Part shown: positions 25,051 through 33,283 of the stretch, piece by piece
Layout of the letters: the number at the start of each line of letters is the position of its first letter
How positions within the stretch are numbered: the stretch's first letter is position 1
Assembly (NCBI GenBank): GCA_003150355.1
Contig: QAMJ01000013.1
Span: forward strand, 1-64,000
Source: Clostridiales bacterium
GTDB taxonomy: Bacteria > Bacillota > Clostridia > Oscillospirales > Oscillospiraceae
Length of the DNA stretch: 64,000 nucleotides
Direction of reading: 5' to 3'
Position numbers and translations under genes: made by a program
The notes under the pieces: model-generated
Databases searched by the model: none
What the model was told of the DNA's origin: nothing
The model's input: the letters and a program-made list of their open reading frames with translations, nothing else

Positions 25051-26571
25051 ATGCTTCAGACTTTACAGCAGATGGGTCAGGGCTTTGTCAGTGCCCTCAC
25101 CTGGATAAATCTTCTTGCCATGGTCGGCGGCGTGTCCCTCGGTATCGTCATCGGCTGCCTGCCCGGCCTCTCGGCTGCGATGGGTGTTGCGCTGATGCTC
25201 CCGCTGACCTTCACCATGCCCGCCGATACCGGGCTTATCGTCCTCGGCGCTATCTATTGCGGCGCTATCTTCGGCGGCTCCATCTCCGCCATACTCATCC
25301 ACACCCCCGGCACCCCGGCTTCTGCCGCAACGGCTATCGAGGGCTACCAGATGACCTTGCAGGGCAAAGCCGGTAAGGCTCTTGCGACGGCTTGCTGGTC
25401 GTCCTTCTGGGGCGGCCTGCTCAGCTGCATTTCGCTTTACTTCTTCTCCCCGCTGCTGGCTCAGCTCGCGCTGAAGTTCATGTCGGCGGAGAAGTTCTGG
25501 CTCGGCATCTTCGGTCTTACCATCATCGCCGGCGTTTCGAGCAAGTCCATGGTCAAGGGACTCATGTCCGGTGCGCTTGGTCTGCTTATTTCCACCATCG
25601 GCCTCGACCCCATTGACGGCACCAAGCGCTTCATGTTCGGTCAGGCCTTCCTCGCCGAGGGCATCAACGTCACCTGCGCGCTGATCGGTCTCTTCTCGAT
25701 GTCTCAGGTGTTCATCCTCGCCGAGAAGGAGATCAAGAAGCGCGCCAAGGCCGCAAAGTTCACCGATAAGATCGCCCTCACGAAAGAGGAAAAGAAGATA
25801 CTTGCCCCGACCGTTATCCGCTCCTGGATAATCGGCAACATCATCGGCATACTCCCCGGCGCGGGCGCATCCATCGCATGCTTCATGGGCTATAACAGCG
25901 CAAAGCAGTTCTCCAAGCATAAGGAAGACTTCGGCCACGGCGCGATCGAAGGCGTCTGCGGCTCCGAAGCCGCGAACAACGCCGTCACCGGCGGCTCGCT
26001 CATCCCGATGCTTACCCTCGGCATCCCCGGCGAATCCGTCACGGCAGTTCTCATGGGCGGCCTTGTCATTCAGGGCCTTGCTCCGGGACCGGAGCTGTTC
26101 ACTAAGTACGCTCCCATGACCTATACCTTCTTCGCGGGCTTCGTGCTCGTGCAGTTCTTCATGCTGGCCATCGGTATGCTTGGCTGCCGCGGCTTTGCGC
26201 AGATCTCCCGCCTGTCTGATGCTATCCTCATCCCTGCAGTCACGGTGCTGTGCTTCGTCGGCTCCTACGCCATCCACCGCAACCTGAGCGACGTTGTCGT
26301 CATGCTCATCTTCGGCGGCCTTGGCTACCTGATGCGCAAGTTTGACCTGAATAACGCGGCGGTCGTCCTCGCGCTCATCCTTGGACCCATCAGCGAAAAG
26401 GGCTTGCGCGGCGCGCTGCGCGTCAGCGACGGCGATATAGGCTGCCTGTTCACATCCCCCGTGAGCTGGGTGCTTATCATCCTCAGCATCGTCGGCATAT
26501 TCTCCCCGATACTCATGGCAAAGTTCGAGAAGAAGGTCACCGGTGAGGACGAGGTCGTCACCGAGAGCTGA
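25051..26571 (+). CDS. tctA: TctA-like large permease, copy 1
   Basis: The 506-residue, 11-12 helix protein is the large subunit of the TTT transporter, with the family's glycine-rich motifs GCLPGLSAAMGVALMLPLTF near residue 35, IYCGAIFGGSISAILIHTPG near 70-90 and ILPGAGASIACFMGYNSA near 268. From base 25207 onward the gene looks identical to the middle copy. In its first 156 bases it has scattered differences from copies 2 and 3, including V13 where they have I13. It ends before a terminator at 26594-26624. Confidence 0.93.
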   Translation: MLQTLQQMGQGFVSALTWINLLAMVGGVSLGIVIGCLPGLSAAMGVALMLPLTFTMPADTGLIVLGAIYCGAIFGGSISAILIHTPGTPASAATAIEGYQMTLQGKAGKALATACWSSFWGGLLSCISLYFFSPLLAQLALKFMSAEKFWLGIFGLTIIAGVSSKSMVKGLMSGALGLLISTIGLDPIDGTKRFMFGQAFLAEGINVTCALIGLFSMSQVFILAEKEIKKRAKAAKFTDKIALTKEEKKILAPTVIRSWIIGNIIGILPGAGASIACFMGYNSAKQFSKHKEDFGHGAIEGVCGSEAANNAVTGGSLIPMLTLGIPGESVTAVLMGGLVIQGLAPGPELFTKYAPMTYTFFAGFVLVQFFMLAIGMLGCRGFAQISRLSDAILIPAVTVLCFVGSYAIHRNLSDVVVMLIFGGLGYLMRKFDLNNAAVVLALILGPISEKGLRGALRVSDGDIGCLFTSPVSWVLIILSIVGIFSPILMAKFEKKVTGEDEVVTES

Positions 26572-26593
26572 ATCCAATAAACCTAATGCGATC

Positions 26594-26624
26594 ATCCGCA
26601 CCGGTATTCCGGTGCGGATTTTTT
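26594..26624 (+). terminator. Terminator after tct operon 1
   Basis: The arms ATCCGCACCGG and CCGGTGCGGAT pair and are followed by TTTTTT. Confidence 0.88.
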
Positions 26625-26725
26625 GCGCAGCAGGTTATGCGTACAGATATGCTCCCACCCTGCAAATAAGCCGAAAAGAACACACCGCGAGCCGTTAAAA
26701 GCCCGTCAAGAACGTGTAAAGTCTA

Positions 26726-26754
26726 TTGACGGAATGTTGTCAGGTTCATATAAT
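26726..26754 (+). promoter_or_regulatory. Promoter for tct operon 2
   Basis: TTGACG and a perfect TATAAT are separated by 17 bases, 56 bases before tctC2. The layout matches the operon 1 promoter. Confidence 0.82.
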
Positions 26755-26810
26755 GTTCACACATTTAAGGCTGGCAGATATGTCAGAACCTACAAAACAG
26801 GAGGATAAAA

Positions 26811-27815
26811 ATGAAAAAAGTATTTGCACTGATCCTTGCTCTCTGCATGGTATTTGCACTCTGCGCCTGCGGCCAGACCGCGGCTCCCGCAGAGAAGCCC
26901 GCAGCTGACACTGCTGCCGATGCTGCTCCTGCCGAAAGCACCGGCTGGGCTCCCGACGGCCCCGTCACCATGATCGTCGCCTACAAGGCCGGCAACGGCA
27001 CTGACGTTACCGCCCGCGTCCTCGCCCAGTACGCCGAGAAGTACATCGGCCAGACTGTCGTTATCGAGAACGTTGACGGAGGCTCCGGCTCCCTCGGCTG
27101 GTCCCAGCTCGCGGCGGCTGATCCCGACGGCATGACCATCGGCTTCATGAACCTGCCGAACTTCAACTCTTCCATCGTCAAGGGCCTCGGCACCTACACC
27201 ACTGCCGACTTCAAGGCCATCTGCAACCACGTCACCGAGACCTCTCTCGTCATCGTCCGTGCGGATGAGGATCGCTTCTCCACTATCGATGAGCTCGTCG
27301 CCTACGCCAAGGAGAACACCACCGTCGCTTCCACCAACGGCGCTCAGGCCTCCAACCACATCGGCGCACAGGCTTTCGCCAACTCCGCCGAGTTTAAGTA
27401 CACCGACCTTCCCCAGGGCAACACCGCTGATGAGCTGCTGAGCCTGCTCGGCGGCGAGGCTGACTGGTGCGTCGTCAAGGCTGCCGATATCGCCGGCCGT
27501 ACCGACGTCAAGGTGCTCGCCTCCTTCTCTGAGGAGAGACTGCCCGAGTTCCCCGATGTCCCCACTCTCGGCGAGTGCGGCTACTATGACAAGTGGCTCG
27601 GCTCCTCCCGCTGCATCGTCGCTCCCGCCGGCGTGAGCGATGAGGTCGTCGCCTTCTATGAGGCTGCATTCAAGGCCACCATGGAAGATGCGGATTACCT
27701 TGCAGCCGCTTCCGAGTTCGTCACCGATTATAAGGACGCTGCCGCTACCGCCGCTCTGATAGAGGAGCAGCAGGCGTTCACCGAAGGCCTCTCCAACGGC
27801 TTCTGGTACGAATGA
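26811..27815 (+). CDS. tctC: TTT substrate-binding lipoprotein, copy 2
   Basis: The 334-residue TctC/Bug-family lipoprotein has the same signal and lipobox as copy 1, a linker shorter by two residues (AEKPAADTAADAAPAES) and the same binding-domain motifs. It is identical in sequence to copy 3 and differs from copy 1 at scattered positions (for example STIDELVAYAKE against ATIDDLVAYAKE), so operons 1 and 2 are older paralogues while 2 and 3 are a very recent pair. It should bind a related carboxylate. Ligand pockets could differ from copy 1 at VKVLASFSEERL against VKPLAAFSTERV. Confidence 0.93.
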   Translation: MKKVFALILALCMVFALCACGQTAAPAEKPAADTAADAAPAESTGWAPDGPVTMIVAYKAGNGTDVTARVLAQYAEKYIGQTVVIENVDGGSGSLGWSQLAAADPDGMTIGFMNLPNFNSSIVKGLGTYTTADFKAICNHVTETSLVIVRADEDRFSTIDELVAYAKENTTVASTNGAQASNHIGAQAFANSAEFKYTDLPQGNTADELLSLLGGEADWCVVKAADIAGRTDVKVLASFSEERLPEFPDVPTLGECGYYDKWLGSSRCIVAPAGVSDEVVAFYEAAFKATMEDADYLAAASEFVTDYKDAAATAALIEEQQAFTEGLSNGFWYE

Positions 27816-27836
27816 TCCTCTGACTGAGCTATACGT

Positions 27837-27868
27837 GACCGGGCGGGCTTGCCCGCCCGGTCATACTT
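27837..27868 (+). terminator. Hairpin between tctC2 and tctB2 (partial terminator)
   Basis: The 12-base perfect arms GACCGGGCGGGC and GCCCGCCCGGTC with a TT loop are followed by ATACTTTT. It has the same position as the operon 1 hairpin but an unrelated sequence, so the structure rather than the bases is kept. Confidence 0.72.
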
Positions 27869-27904
27869 TTGGGAATTGAGAAATTTGACAGGAGGTATAT
27901 TCGT

Positions 27905-28354
27905 TTGAAAATGAAGAAAACGGACATAGGCGTTGTCGGCTTTATGTACGCCGTCTGCGCGTTCTTCTATGTCTACAGCTACCAGCTCACCGCCGAAAGC
28001 AAGAAGTACCCCATGTTCACCATCGTCCTGCTCTTCGGCCTGACCACGCTCTATCTCGTGCAGATGATACTCGCGGCGAAGAAATTCGGCGTTGAGAGCG
28101 GCGCGGATGAGGTGTTTGCGGGCTTCCTGCCAGCGCAGTTCATCGTCTCGCTCGTGCTCACTCTGGCCTACTTCTTCCTTATAAAGTACCTTGGCTTCTT
28201 CTCCGCTACCATTATCTTCATGTTCGCCTCTCTGCTGTACCTGAAGGTGAAGATAGTCCCGTCGCTCATCACGGTCGCATCCGTGACGCTGCTTATCTAT
28301 TTTGCTTTCGTCGTGTTCCTTGGCGTGCGTCTGCCTAAGGGACTGCTGTTCTAA
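27905..28354 (+). CDS. tctB: TctB-like small membrane subunit, copy 2
   Basis: The 149-residue four-helix protein is identical to copy 3 and a diverged paralogue of copy 1. The TTG at 27905 is chosen because GGAGG ends nine bases upstream. The open frame extends to 27869 without a ribosome site. It lies 15 bases before tctA2. Confidence 0.88.
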   Translation: MKMKKTDIGVVGFMYAVCAFFYVYSYQLTAESKKYPMFTIVLLFGLTTLYLVQMILAAKKFGVESGADEVFAGFLPAQFIVSLVLTLAYFFLIKYLGFFSATIIFMFASLLYLKVKIVPSLITVASVTLLIYFAFVVFLGVRLPKGLLF

Positions 28355-28369
28355 GGGAGGGATCGATAC

Positions 28370-29890
28370 ATGCTTCAGACTTTACAGCAGATGGGTCAGG
28401 GCTTTATCAGCGCCCTCACCTGGATAAATCTTCTTGCCATGGTCGGCGGCGTGTCCCTCGGTATCGTCATCGGCTGTCTGCCTGGCCTCTCGGCCGCGAT
28501 GGGCGTTGCGCTGATGCTGCCGCTCACCTTCACCATGCCCGCCGATACCGGGCTTATCGTCCTCGGCGCTATCTATTGCGGCGCTATCTTCGGCGGCTCC
28601 ATCTCCGCCATACTCATCCACACCCCCGGCACCCCGGCTTCTGCCGCAACGGCTATCGAGGGCTACCAGATGACCTTGCAGGGCAAAGCCGGTAAGGCTC
28701 TTGCGACGGCTTGCTGGTCGTCCTTCTGGGGCGGCCTGCTCAGCTGCATTTCGCTTTACTTCTTCTCCCCGCTGCTGGCTCAGCTCGCGCTGAAGTTCAT
28801 GTCGGCGGAGAAGTTCTGGCTCGGCATCTTCGGTCTTACCATCATCGCCGGCGTTTCGAGCAAGTCCATGGTCAAGGGACTCATGTCCGGTGCGCTTGGT
28901 CTGCTTATTTCCACCATCGGCCTCGACCCCATTGACGGCACCAAGCGCTTCATGTTCGGTCAGGCCTTCCTCGCCGAGGGCATCAACGTCACCTGCGCGC
29001 TGATCGGTCTCTTCTCGATGTCTCAGGTGTTCATCCTCGCCGAGAAGGAGATCAAGAAGCGCGCCAAGGCCGCAAAGTTCACCGATAAGATCGCCCTCAC
29101 GAAAGAGGAAAAGAAGATACTTGCCCCGACCGTTATCCGCTCCTGGATAATCGGCAACATCATCGGCATACTCCCCGGCGCGGGCGCATCCATCGCATGC
29201 TTCATGGGCTATAACAGCGCAAAGCAGTTCTCCAAGCATAAGGAAGACTTCGGCCACGGCGCGATCGAAGGCGTCTGCGGCTCCGAAGCCGCGAACAACG
29301 CCGTCACCGGCGGCTCGCTCATCCCGATGCTTACCCTCGGCATCCCCGGCGAATCCGTCACGGCAGTTCTCATGGGCGGCCTTGTCATTCAGGGCCTTGC
29401 TCCGGGACCGGAGCTGTTCACTAAGTACGCTCCCATGACCTATACCTTCTTCGCGGGCTTCGTGCTCGTGCAGTTCTTCATGCTGGCCATCGGTATGCTT
29501 GGCTGCCGCGGCTTTGCGCAGATCTCCCGCCTGTCTGATGCTATCCTCATCCCTGCAGTCACGGTGCTGTGCTTCGTCGGCTCCTACGCCATCCACCGCA
29601 ACCTGAGCGACGTTGTCGTCATGCTCATCTTCGGCGGCCTTGGCTACCTGATGCGCAAGTTTGACCTGAATAACGCGGCGGTCGTCCTCGCGCTCATCCT
29701 TGGACCCATCAGCGAAAAGGGCTTGCGCGGCGCGCTGCGCGTCAGCGACGGCGATATAGGCTGCCTGTTCACATCCCCCGTGAGCTGGGTGCTTATCATC
29801 CTCAGCATCGTCGGCATATTCTCCCCGATACTCATGGCAAAGTTCGAGAAGAAGGTCACCGGTGAGGACGAGGTCGTCACCGAGAGCTGA
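28370..29890 (+). CDS. tctA: TctA-like large permease, copy 2 (chimeric)
   Basis: The 506-residue TTT permease is a mosaic: its first 156 bases match tctA3 (for example I13 and silent changes), and everything after base 28590 matches tctA1 (QMTLQGKAGKAL, EIKKRAKA, KKILAPTV) rather than tctA3 (QMTLNGKAGKAL, AIKQRAKA, KKFLMPTV). It therefore arose by crossover between the other two. The reading frame is intact and all family motifs are present, so it should be functional. Confidence 0.93.
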   Translation: MLQTLQQMGQGFISALTWINLLAMVGGVSLGIVIGCLPGLSAAMGVALMLPLTFTMPADTGLIVLGAIYCGAIFGGSISAILIHTPGTPASAATAIEGYQMTLQGKAGKALATACWSSFWGGLLSCISLYFFSPLLAQLALKFMSAEKFWLGIFGLTIIAGVSSKSMVKGLMSGALGLLISTIGLDPIDGTKRFMFGQAFLAEGINVTCALIGLFSMSQVFILAEKEIKKRAKAAKFTDKIALTKEEKKILAPTVIRSWIIGNIIGILPGAGASIACFMGYNSAKQFSKHKEDFGHGAIEGVCGSEAANNAVTGGSLIPMLTLGIPGESVTAVLMGGLVIQGLAPGPELFTKYAPMTYTFFAGFVLVQFFMLAIGMLGCRGFAQISRLSDAILIPAVTVLCFVGSYAIHRNLSDVVVMLIFGGLGYLMRKFDLNNAAVVLALILGPISEKGLRGALRVSDGDIGCLFTSPVSWVLIILSIVGIFSPILMAKFEKKVTGEDEVVTES

Positions 29891-29912
29891 ATCCAATAAA
29901 CCTAATGCGATC

Positions 29913-29943
29913 ATCCGCACCGGTATTCCGGTGCGGATTTTTT
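29913..29943 (+). terminator. Terminator after tct operon 2
   Basis: An exact copy of the terminator at 26594-26624, carried by the duplication. Confidence 0.88.
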
Positions 29944-30044
29944 GCGCAGCAGGTTATGCGTACAGATATGCTCCCACCCTGCAAATAAGCCGAAAAGAAC
30001 ACACCGCGAGCCGTTAAAAGCCCGTCAAGAACGTGTAAAGTCTA

Positions 30045-30073
30045 TTGACGGAATGTTGTCAGGTTCATATAAT
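30045..30073 (+). promoter_or_regulatory. Promoter for tct operon 3
   Basis: An exact copy of the operon 2 promoter (TTGACG, 17-base spacer, TATAAT). Confidence 0.82.
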
Positions 30074-30129
30074 GTTCACACATTTAAGGCTGGCAGATAT
30101 GTCAGAACCTACAAAACAGGAGGATAAAA

Positions 30130-31134
30130 ATGAAAAAAGTATTTGCACTGATCCTTGCTCTCTGCATGGTATTTGCACTCTGCGCCTGCGGCCAGACCGC
30201 GGCTCCCGCAGAGAAGCCCGCAGCTGACACTGCTGCCGATGCTGCTCCTGCCGAAAGCACCGGCTGGGCTCCCGACGGCCCCGTCACCATGATCGTCGCC
30301 TACAAGGCCGGCAACGGCACTGACGTTACCGCCCGCGTCCTCGCCCAGTACGCCGAGAAGTACATCGGCCAGACTGTCGTTATCGAGAACGTTGACGGAG
30401 GCTCCGGCTCCCTCGGCTGGTCCCAGCTCGCGGCGGCTGATCCCGACGGCATGACCATCGGCTTCATGAACCTGCCGAACTTCAACTCTTCCATCGTCAA
30501 GGGCCTCGGCACCTACACCACTGCCGACTTCAAGGCCATCTGCAACCACGTCACCGAGACCTCTCTCGTCATCGTCCGTGCGGATGAGGATCGCTTCTCC
30601 ACTATCGATGAGCTCGTCGCCTACGCCAAGGAGAACACCACCGTCGCTTCCACCAACGGCGCTCAGGCCTCCAACCACATCGGCGCACAGGCTTTCGCCA
30701 ACTCCGCCGAGTTTAAGTACACCGACCTTCCCCAGGGCAACACCGCTGATGAGCTGCTGAGCCTGCTCGGCGGCGAGGCTGACTGGTGCGTCGTCAAGGC
30801 TGCCGATATCGCCGGCCGTACCGACGTCAAGGTGCTCGCCTCCTTCTCTGAGGAGAGACTGCCCGAGTTCCCCGATGTCCCCACTCTCGGCGAGTGCGGC
30901 TACTATGACAAGTGGCTCGGCTCCTCCCGCTGCATCGTCGCTCCCGCCGGCGTGAGCGATGAGGTCGTCGCCTTCTATGAGGCTGCATTCAAGGCCACCA
31001 TGGAAGATGCGGATTACCTTGCAGCCGCTTCCGAGTTCGTCACCGATTATAAGGACGCTGCCGCTACCGCCGCTCTGATAGAGGAGCAGCAGGCGTTCAC
31101 CGAAGGCCTCTCCAACGGCTTCTGGTACGAATGA
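30130..31134 (+). CDS. tctC: TTT substrate-binding lipoprotein, copy 3
   Basis: The 334-residue product is identical to copy 2, since the whole gene lies inside the 3,319-bp duplication. Motifs and signal are as described for copies 1 and 2. With identical promoter and ribosome site it should double the dose of this binding protein. By position this is the original partner of tctA3, and copy 2 is its duplicate (or the reverse, which cannot be told from sequence). Confidence 0.93.
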   Translation: MKKVFALILALCMVFALCACGQTAAPAEKPAADTAADAAPAESTGWAPDGPVTMIVAYKAGNGTDVTARVLAQYAEKYIGQTVVIENVDGGSGSLGWSQLAAADPDGMTIGFMNLPNFNSSIVKGLGTYTTADFKAICNHVTETSLVIVRADEDRFSTIDELVAYAKENTTVASTNGAQASNHIGAQAFANSAEFKYTDLPQGNTADELLSLLGGEADWCVVKAADIAGRTDVKVLASFSEERLPEFPDVPTLGECGYYDKWLGSSRCIVAPAGVSDEVVAFYEAAFKATMEDADYLAAASEFVTDYKDAAATAALIEEQQAFTEGLSNGFWYE

Positions 31135-31155
31135 TCCTCTGACTGAGCTATACGT

Positions 31156-31187
31156 GACCGGGCGGGCTTGCCCGCCCGGTCATACTT
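31156..31187 (+). terminator. Hairpin between tctC3 and tctB3 (partial terminator)
   Basis: An exact copy of the hairpin at 27837-27868. Confidence 0.72.
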
Positions 31188-31223
31188 TTGGGAATTGAGA
31201 AATTTGACAGGAGGTATATTCGT

Positions 31224-31673
31224 TTGAAAATGAAGAAAACGGACATAGGCGTTGTCGGCTTTATGTACGCCGTCTGCGCGTTCTTCTATGTCTACAGCTA
31301 CCAGCTCACCGCCGAAAGCAAGAAGTACCCCATGTTCACCATCGTCCTGCTCTTCGGCCTGACCACGCTCTATCTCGTGCAGATGATACTCGCGGCGAAG
31401 AAATTCGGCGTTGAGAGCGGCGCGGATGAGGTGTTTGCGGGCTTCCTGCCAGCGCAGTTCATCGTCTCGCTCGTGCTCACTCTGGCCTACTTCTTCCTTA
31501 TAAAGTACCTTGGCTTCTTCTCCGCTACCATTATCTTCATGTTCGCCTCTCTGCTGTACCTGAAGGTGAAGATAGTCCCGTCGCTCATCACGGTCGCATC
31601 CGTGACGCTGCTTATCTATTTTGCTTTCGTCGTGTTCCTTGGCGTGCGTCTGCCTAAGGGACTGCTGTTCTAA
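31224..31673 (+). CDS. tctB: TctB-like small membrane subunit, copy 3
   Basis: The 149-residue four-helix protein is identical to copy 2. It uses the same TTG start with GGAGG nine bases upstream. The last full gene inside the duplication, it ends 15 bases before tctA3. Confidence 0.88.
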   Translation: MKMKKTDIGVVGFMYAVCAFFYVYSYQLTAESKKYPMFTIVLLFGLTTLYLVQMILAAKKFGVESGADEVFAGFLPAQFIVSLVLTLAYFFLIKYLGFFSATIIFMFASLLYLKVKIVPSLITVASVTLLIYFAFVVFLGVRLPKGLLF

Positions 31674-31688
31674 GGGAGGGATCGATAC

Positions 31689-33209
31689 ATGCTTCAGACT
31701 TTACAGCAGATGGGTCAGGGCTTTATCAGCGCCCTCACCTGGATAAATCTTCTTGCCATGGTCGGCGGCGTGTCCCTCGGTATCGTCATCGGCTGTCTGC
31801 CTGGCCTCTCGGCCGCGATGGGCGTTGCGCTGATGCTGCCGCTCACCTTCACCATGCCCGCCGATACCGGGCTTATCGTCCTCGGCGCTATCTATTGCGG
31901 CGCTATCTTTGGCGGCTCCATCTCCGCCATACTCATCCACACCCCCGGCACCCCGGCTTCCGCCGCAACGGCTATCGAGGGCTACCAGATGACGCTCAAC
32001 GGTAAGGCCGGTAAAGCGCTGGCGACGGCCTGCTGGTCGTCCTTCTGGGGCGGCCTGCTCAGCTGCATTTCGCTTTACTTCTTCTCCCCGCTGCTGGCTC
32101 AGCTCGCGCTGAAGTTCATGTCGGCGGAGAAGTTCTGGCTCGGCATCTTCGGTCTTACCATCATCGCCGGCGTTTCGAGCAAGTCCATGGTCAAGGGACT
32201 CATGTCCGGTGCGCTCGGTCTGCTTATCTCCACCATCGGCCTTGACCCCATCGACGGCACCAAGCGCTTCATGTTCGGTCAGGCCTTCCTCGCCGAGGGC
32301 ATCAACGTCACCTGCGCGCTGATCGGTCTCTTCTCGATGTCTCAGGTGTTCATCCTCGCCGAGAAGGCGATAAAGCAGCGCGCCAAGGCCGCGAAGTTCA
32401 CCGATAAGATCGCGCTGACCAAGGAAGAGAAAAAGTTCCTCATGCCCACGGTCATCCGCTCCTGGATCATCGGCAACATCATCGGCATACTCCCCGGCGC
32501 GGGCGCATCCATTGCCTGCTTCATGGGCTACAACAGCGCAAAGCAGTTCTCCAAGCATAAGGAAGACTTCGGCCACGGCGCGATCGAAGGCGTCTGCGGC
32601 TCCGAAGCTGCGAACAACGCCGTCACCGGCGGCTCCCTTATCCCGATGCTTACCCTCGGCATCCCCGGCGAATCCGTCACGGCAGTTCTCATGGGCGGCC
32701 TTGTCATTCAGGGTCTTGCTCCGGGACCGGAGCTGTTTACTAAGTACGCTCCCATGACCTATACCTTCTTTGCGGGCTTCGTGCTCGTGCAGTTCTTCAT
32801 GCTGGCCATCGGTATGCTTGGCTGCCGCGGCTTCGCGCAGATCTCCCGCCTGTCTGATGCTATCCTCATCCCTGCAGTCACGGTGCTGTGCTTCGTCGGC
32901 TCCTACGCCATCCACCGCAACCTGAGCGACGTTGTCGTTATGCTCATCTTCGGCGGCCTTGGCTACCTGATGCGCAAGTTTGACCTGAATAACGCGGCGG
33001 TCGTCCTCGCGCTCATCCTCGGGCCCATCAGCGAAAAGGGCTTGCGCGGCGCGCTGCGCGTCAGCGGCGGCGACATAGGCTGCCTGTTCACGTCTCCCGT
33101 GAGCTGGGTGCTCATCATCCTCAGCATTGCCGGTATTTTCTCCCCGTTCTTCATGGCGAAGTTCGAGAAGAAGGTCACCGGTGAGGACGAGTTCGTCACC
33201 GAGAGCTGA
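31689..33209 (+). CDS. tctA: TctA-like large permease, copy 3
   Basis: The 506-residue TTT permease shares its first 221 bases with tctA2 and then diverges: QMTLNGKAGKAL near residue 102, AIKQRAKA and KKFLMPTV near 235-255, RVSGGDIGC near 470 and FSPFFMAKFEKK at the end. Much of the middle is nonetheless identical to the other copies in protein, and nearly so in DNA, which suggests repeated gene conversion between copies. All permease motifs are present. A long palindromic terminator follows. Confidence 0.93.
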   Translation: MLQTLQQMGQGFISALTWINLLAMVGGVSLGIVIGCLPGLSAAMGVALMLPLTFTMPADTGLIVLGAIYCGAIFGGSISAILIHTPGTPASAATAIEGYQMTLNGKAGKALATACWSSFWGGLLSCISLYFFSPLLAQLALKFMSAEKFWLGIFGLTIIAGVSSKSMVKGLMSGALGLLISTIGLDPIDGTKRFMFGQAFLAEGINVTCALIGLFSMSQVFILAEKAIKQRAKAAKFTDKIALTKEEKKFLMPTVIRSWIIGNIIGILPGAGASIACFMGYNSAKQFSKHKEDFGHGAIEGVCGSEAANNAVTGGSLIPMLTLGIPGESVTAVLMGGLVIQGLAPGPELFTKYAPMTYTFFAGFVLVQFFMLAIGMLGCRGFAQISRLSDAILIPAVTVLCFVGSYAIHRNLSDVVVMLIFGGLGYLMRKFDLNNAAVVLALILGPISEKGLRGALRVSGGDIGCLFTSPVSWVLIILSIAGIFSPFFMAKFEKKVTGEDEFVTES

Positions 33210-33233
33210 CGCTTATCCCACAAACGATATAAC

Positions 33234-33275
33234 ATCAAAAGCTCCCGCGGCCATTAGACCGCGGGAGCTTTTGAT
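33234..33275. terminator. Bidirectional terminator between tctA3 and the methyltransferase gene
   Basis: A 17-base perfect stem (ATCAAAAGCTCCCGCGG with its complement at 33259-33275) lies between convergent genes. Confidence 0.9.
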
Positions 33276-33283
33276 ATAAAGAC

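Larger units (their letters stand above)
25207..31909. repeat. 3,319-bp tandem duplication covering tctA 3' part, tctC, tctB and tctA 5' part
   Basis: Bases 25207-28590 reappear as 28526-31909 with a constant offset of 3,319. Every gene and intergenic stretch I compared is the same, including the proteins of tctC, tctB and the terminator. The two repeat units share a 65-base join (28526-28590) where all three tctA copies are identical. Just left of it the first tctA differs (25206 G against C at 28525) and just right of it the third differs (28591 C against T at 31910). This maps an unequal crossover between tctA1 and tctA3. Confidence 0.9.

Noticed and set aside
25063..26601. A 512-codon minus-strand frame, repeated at 28382-29920
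   Set aside because: It is antisense to tctA and repeats only because tctA is duplicated.
26623..26808. A 61-codon frame between tct operons 1 and 2 (copied at 29942-30127)
   Set aside because: It covers the terminator tail and promoter of the next operon, has no ribosome site, and appears twice only through the duplication.
25207..31909. The long tandem repeat considered as a mobile element or CRISPR
   Set aside because: There is no transposase, no terminal inverted repeat and no short-repeat/spacer pattern. Chimeric tctA explains it as unequal homologous recombination.
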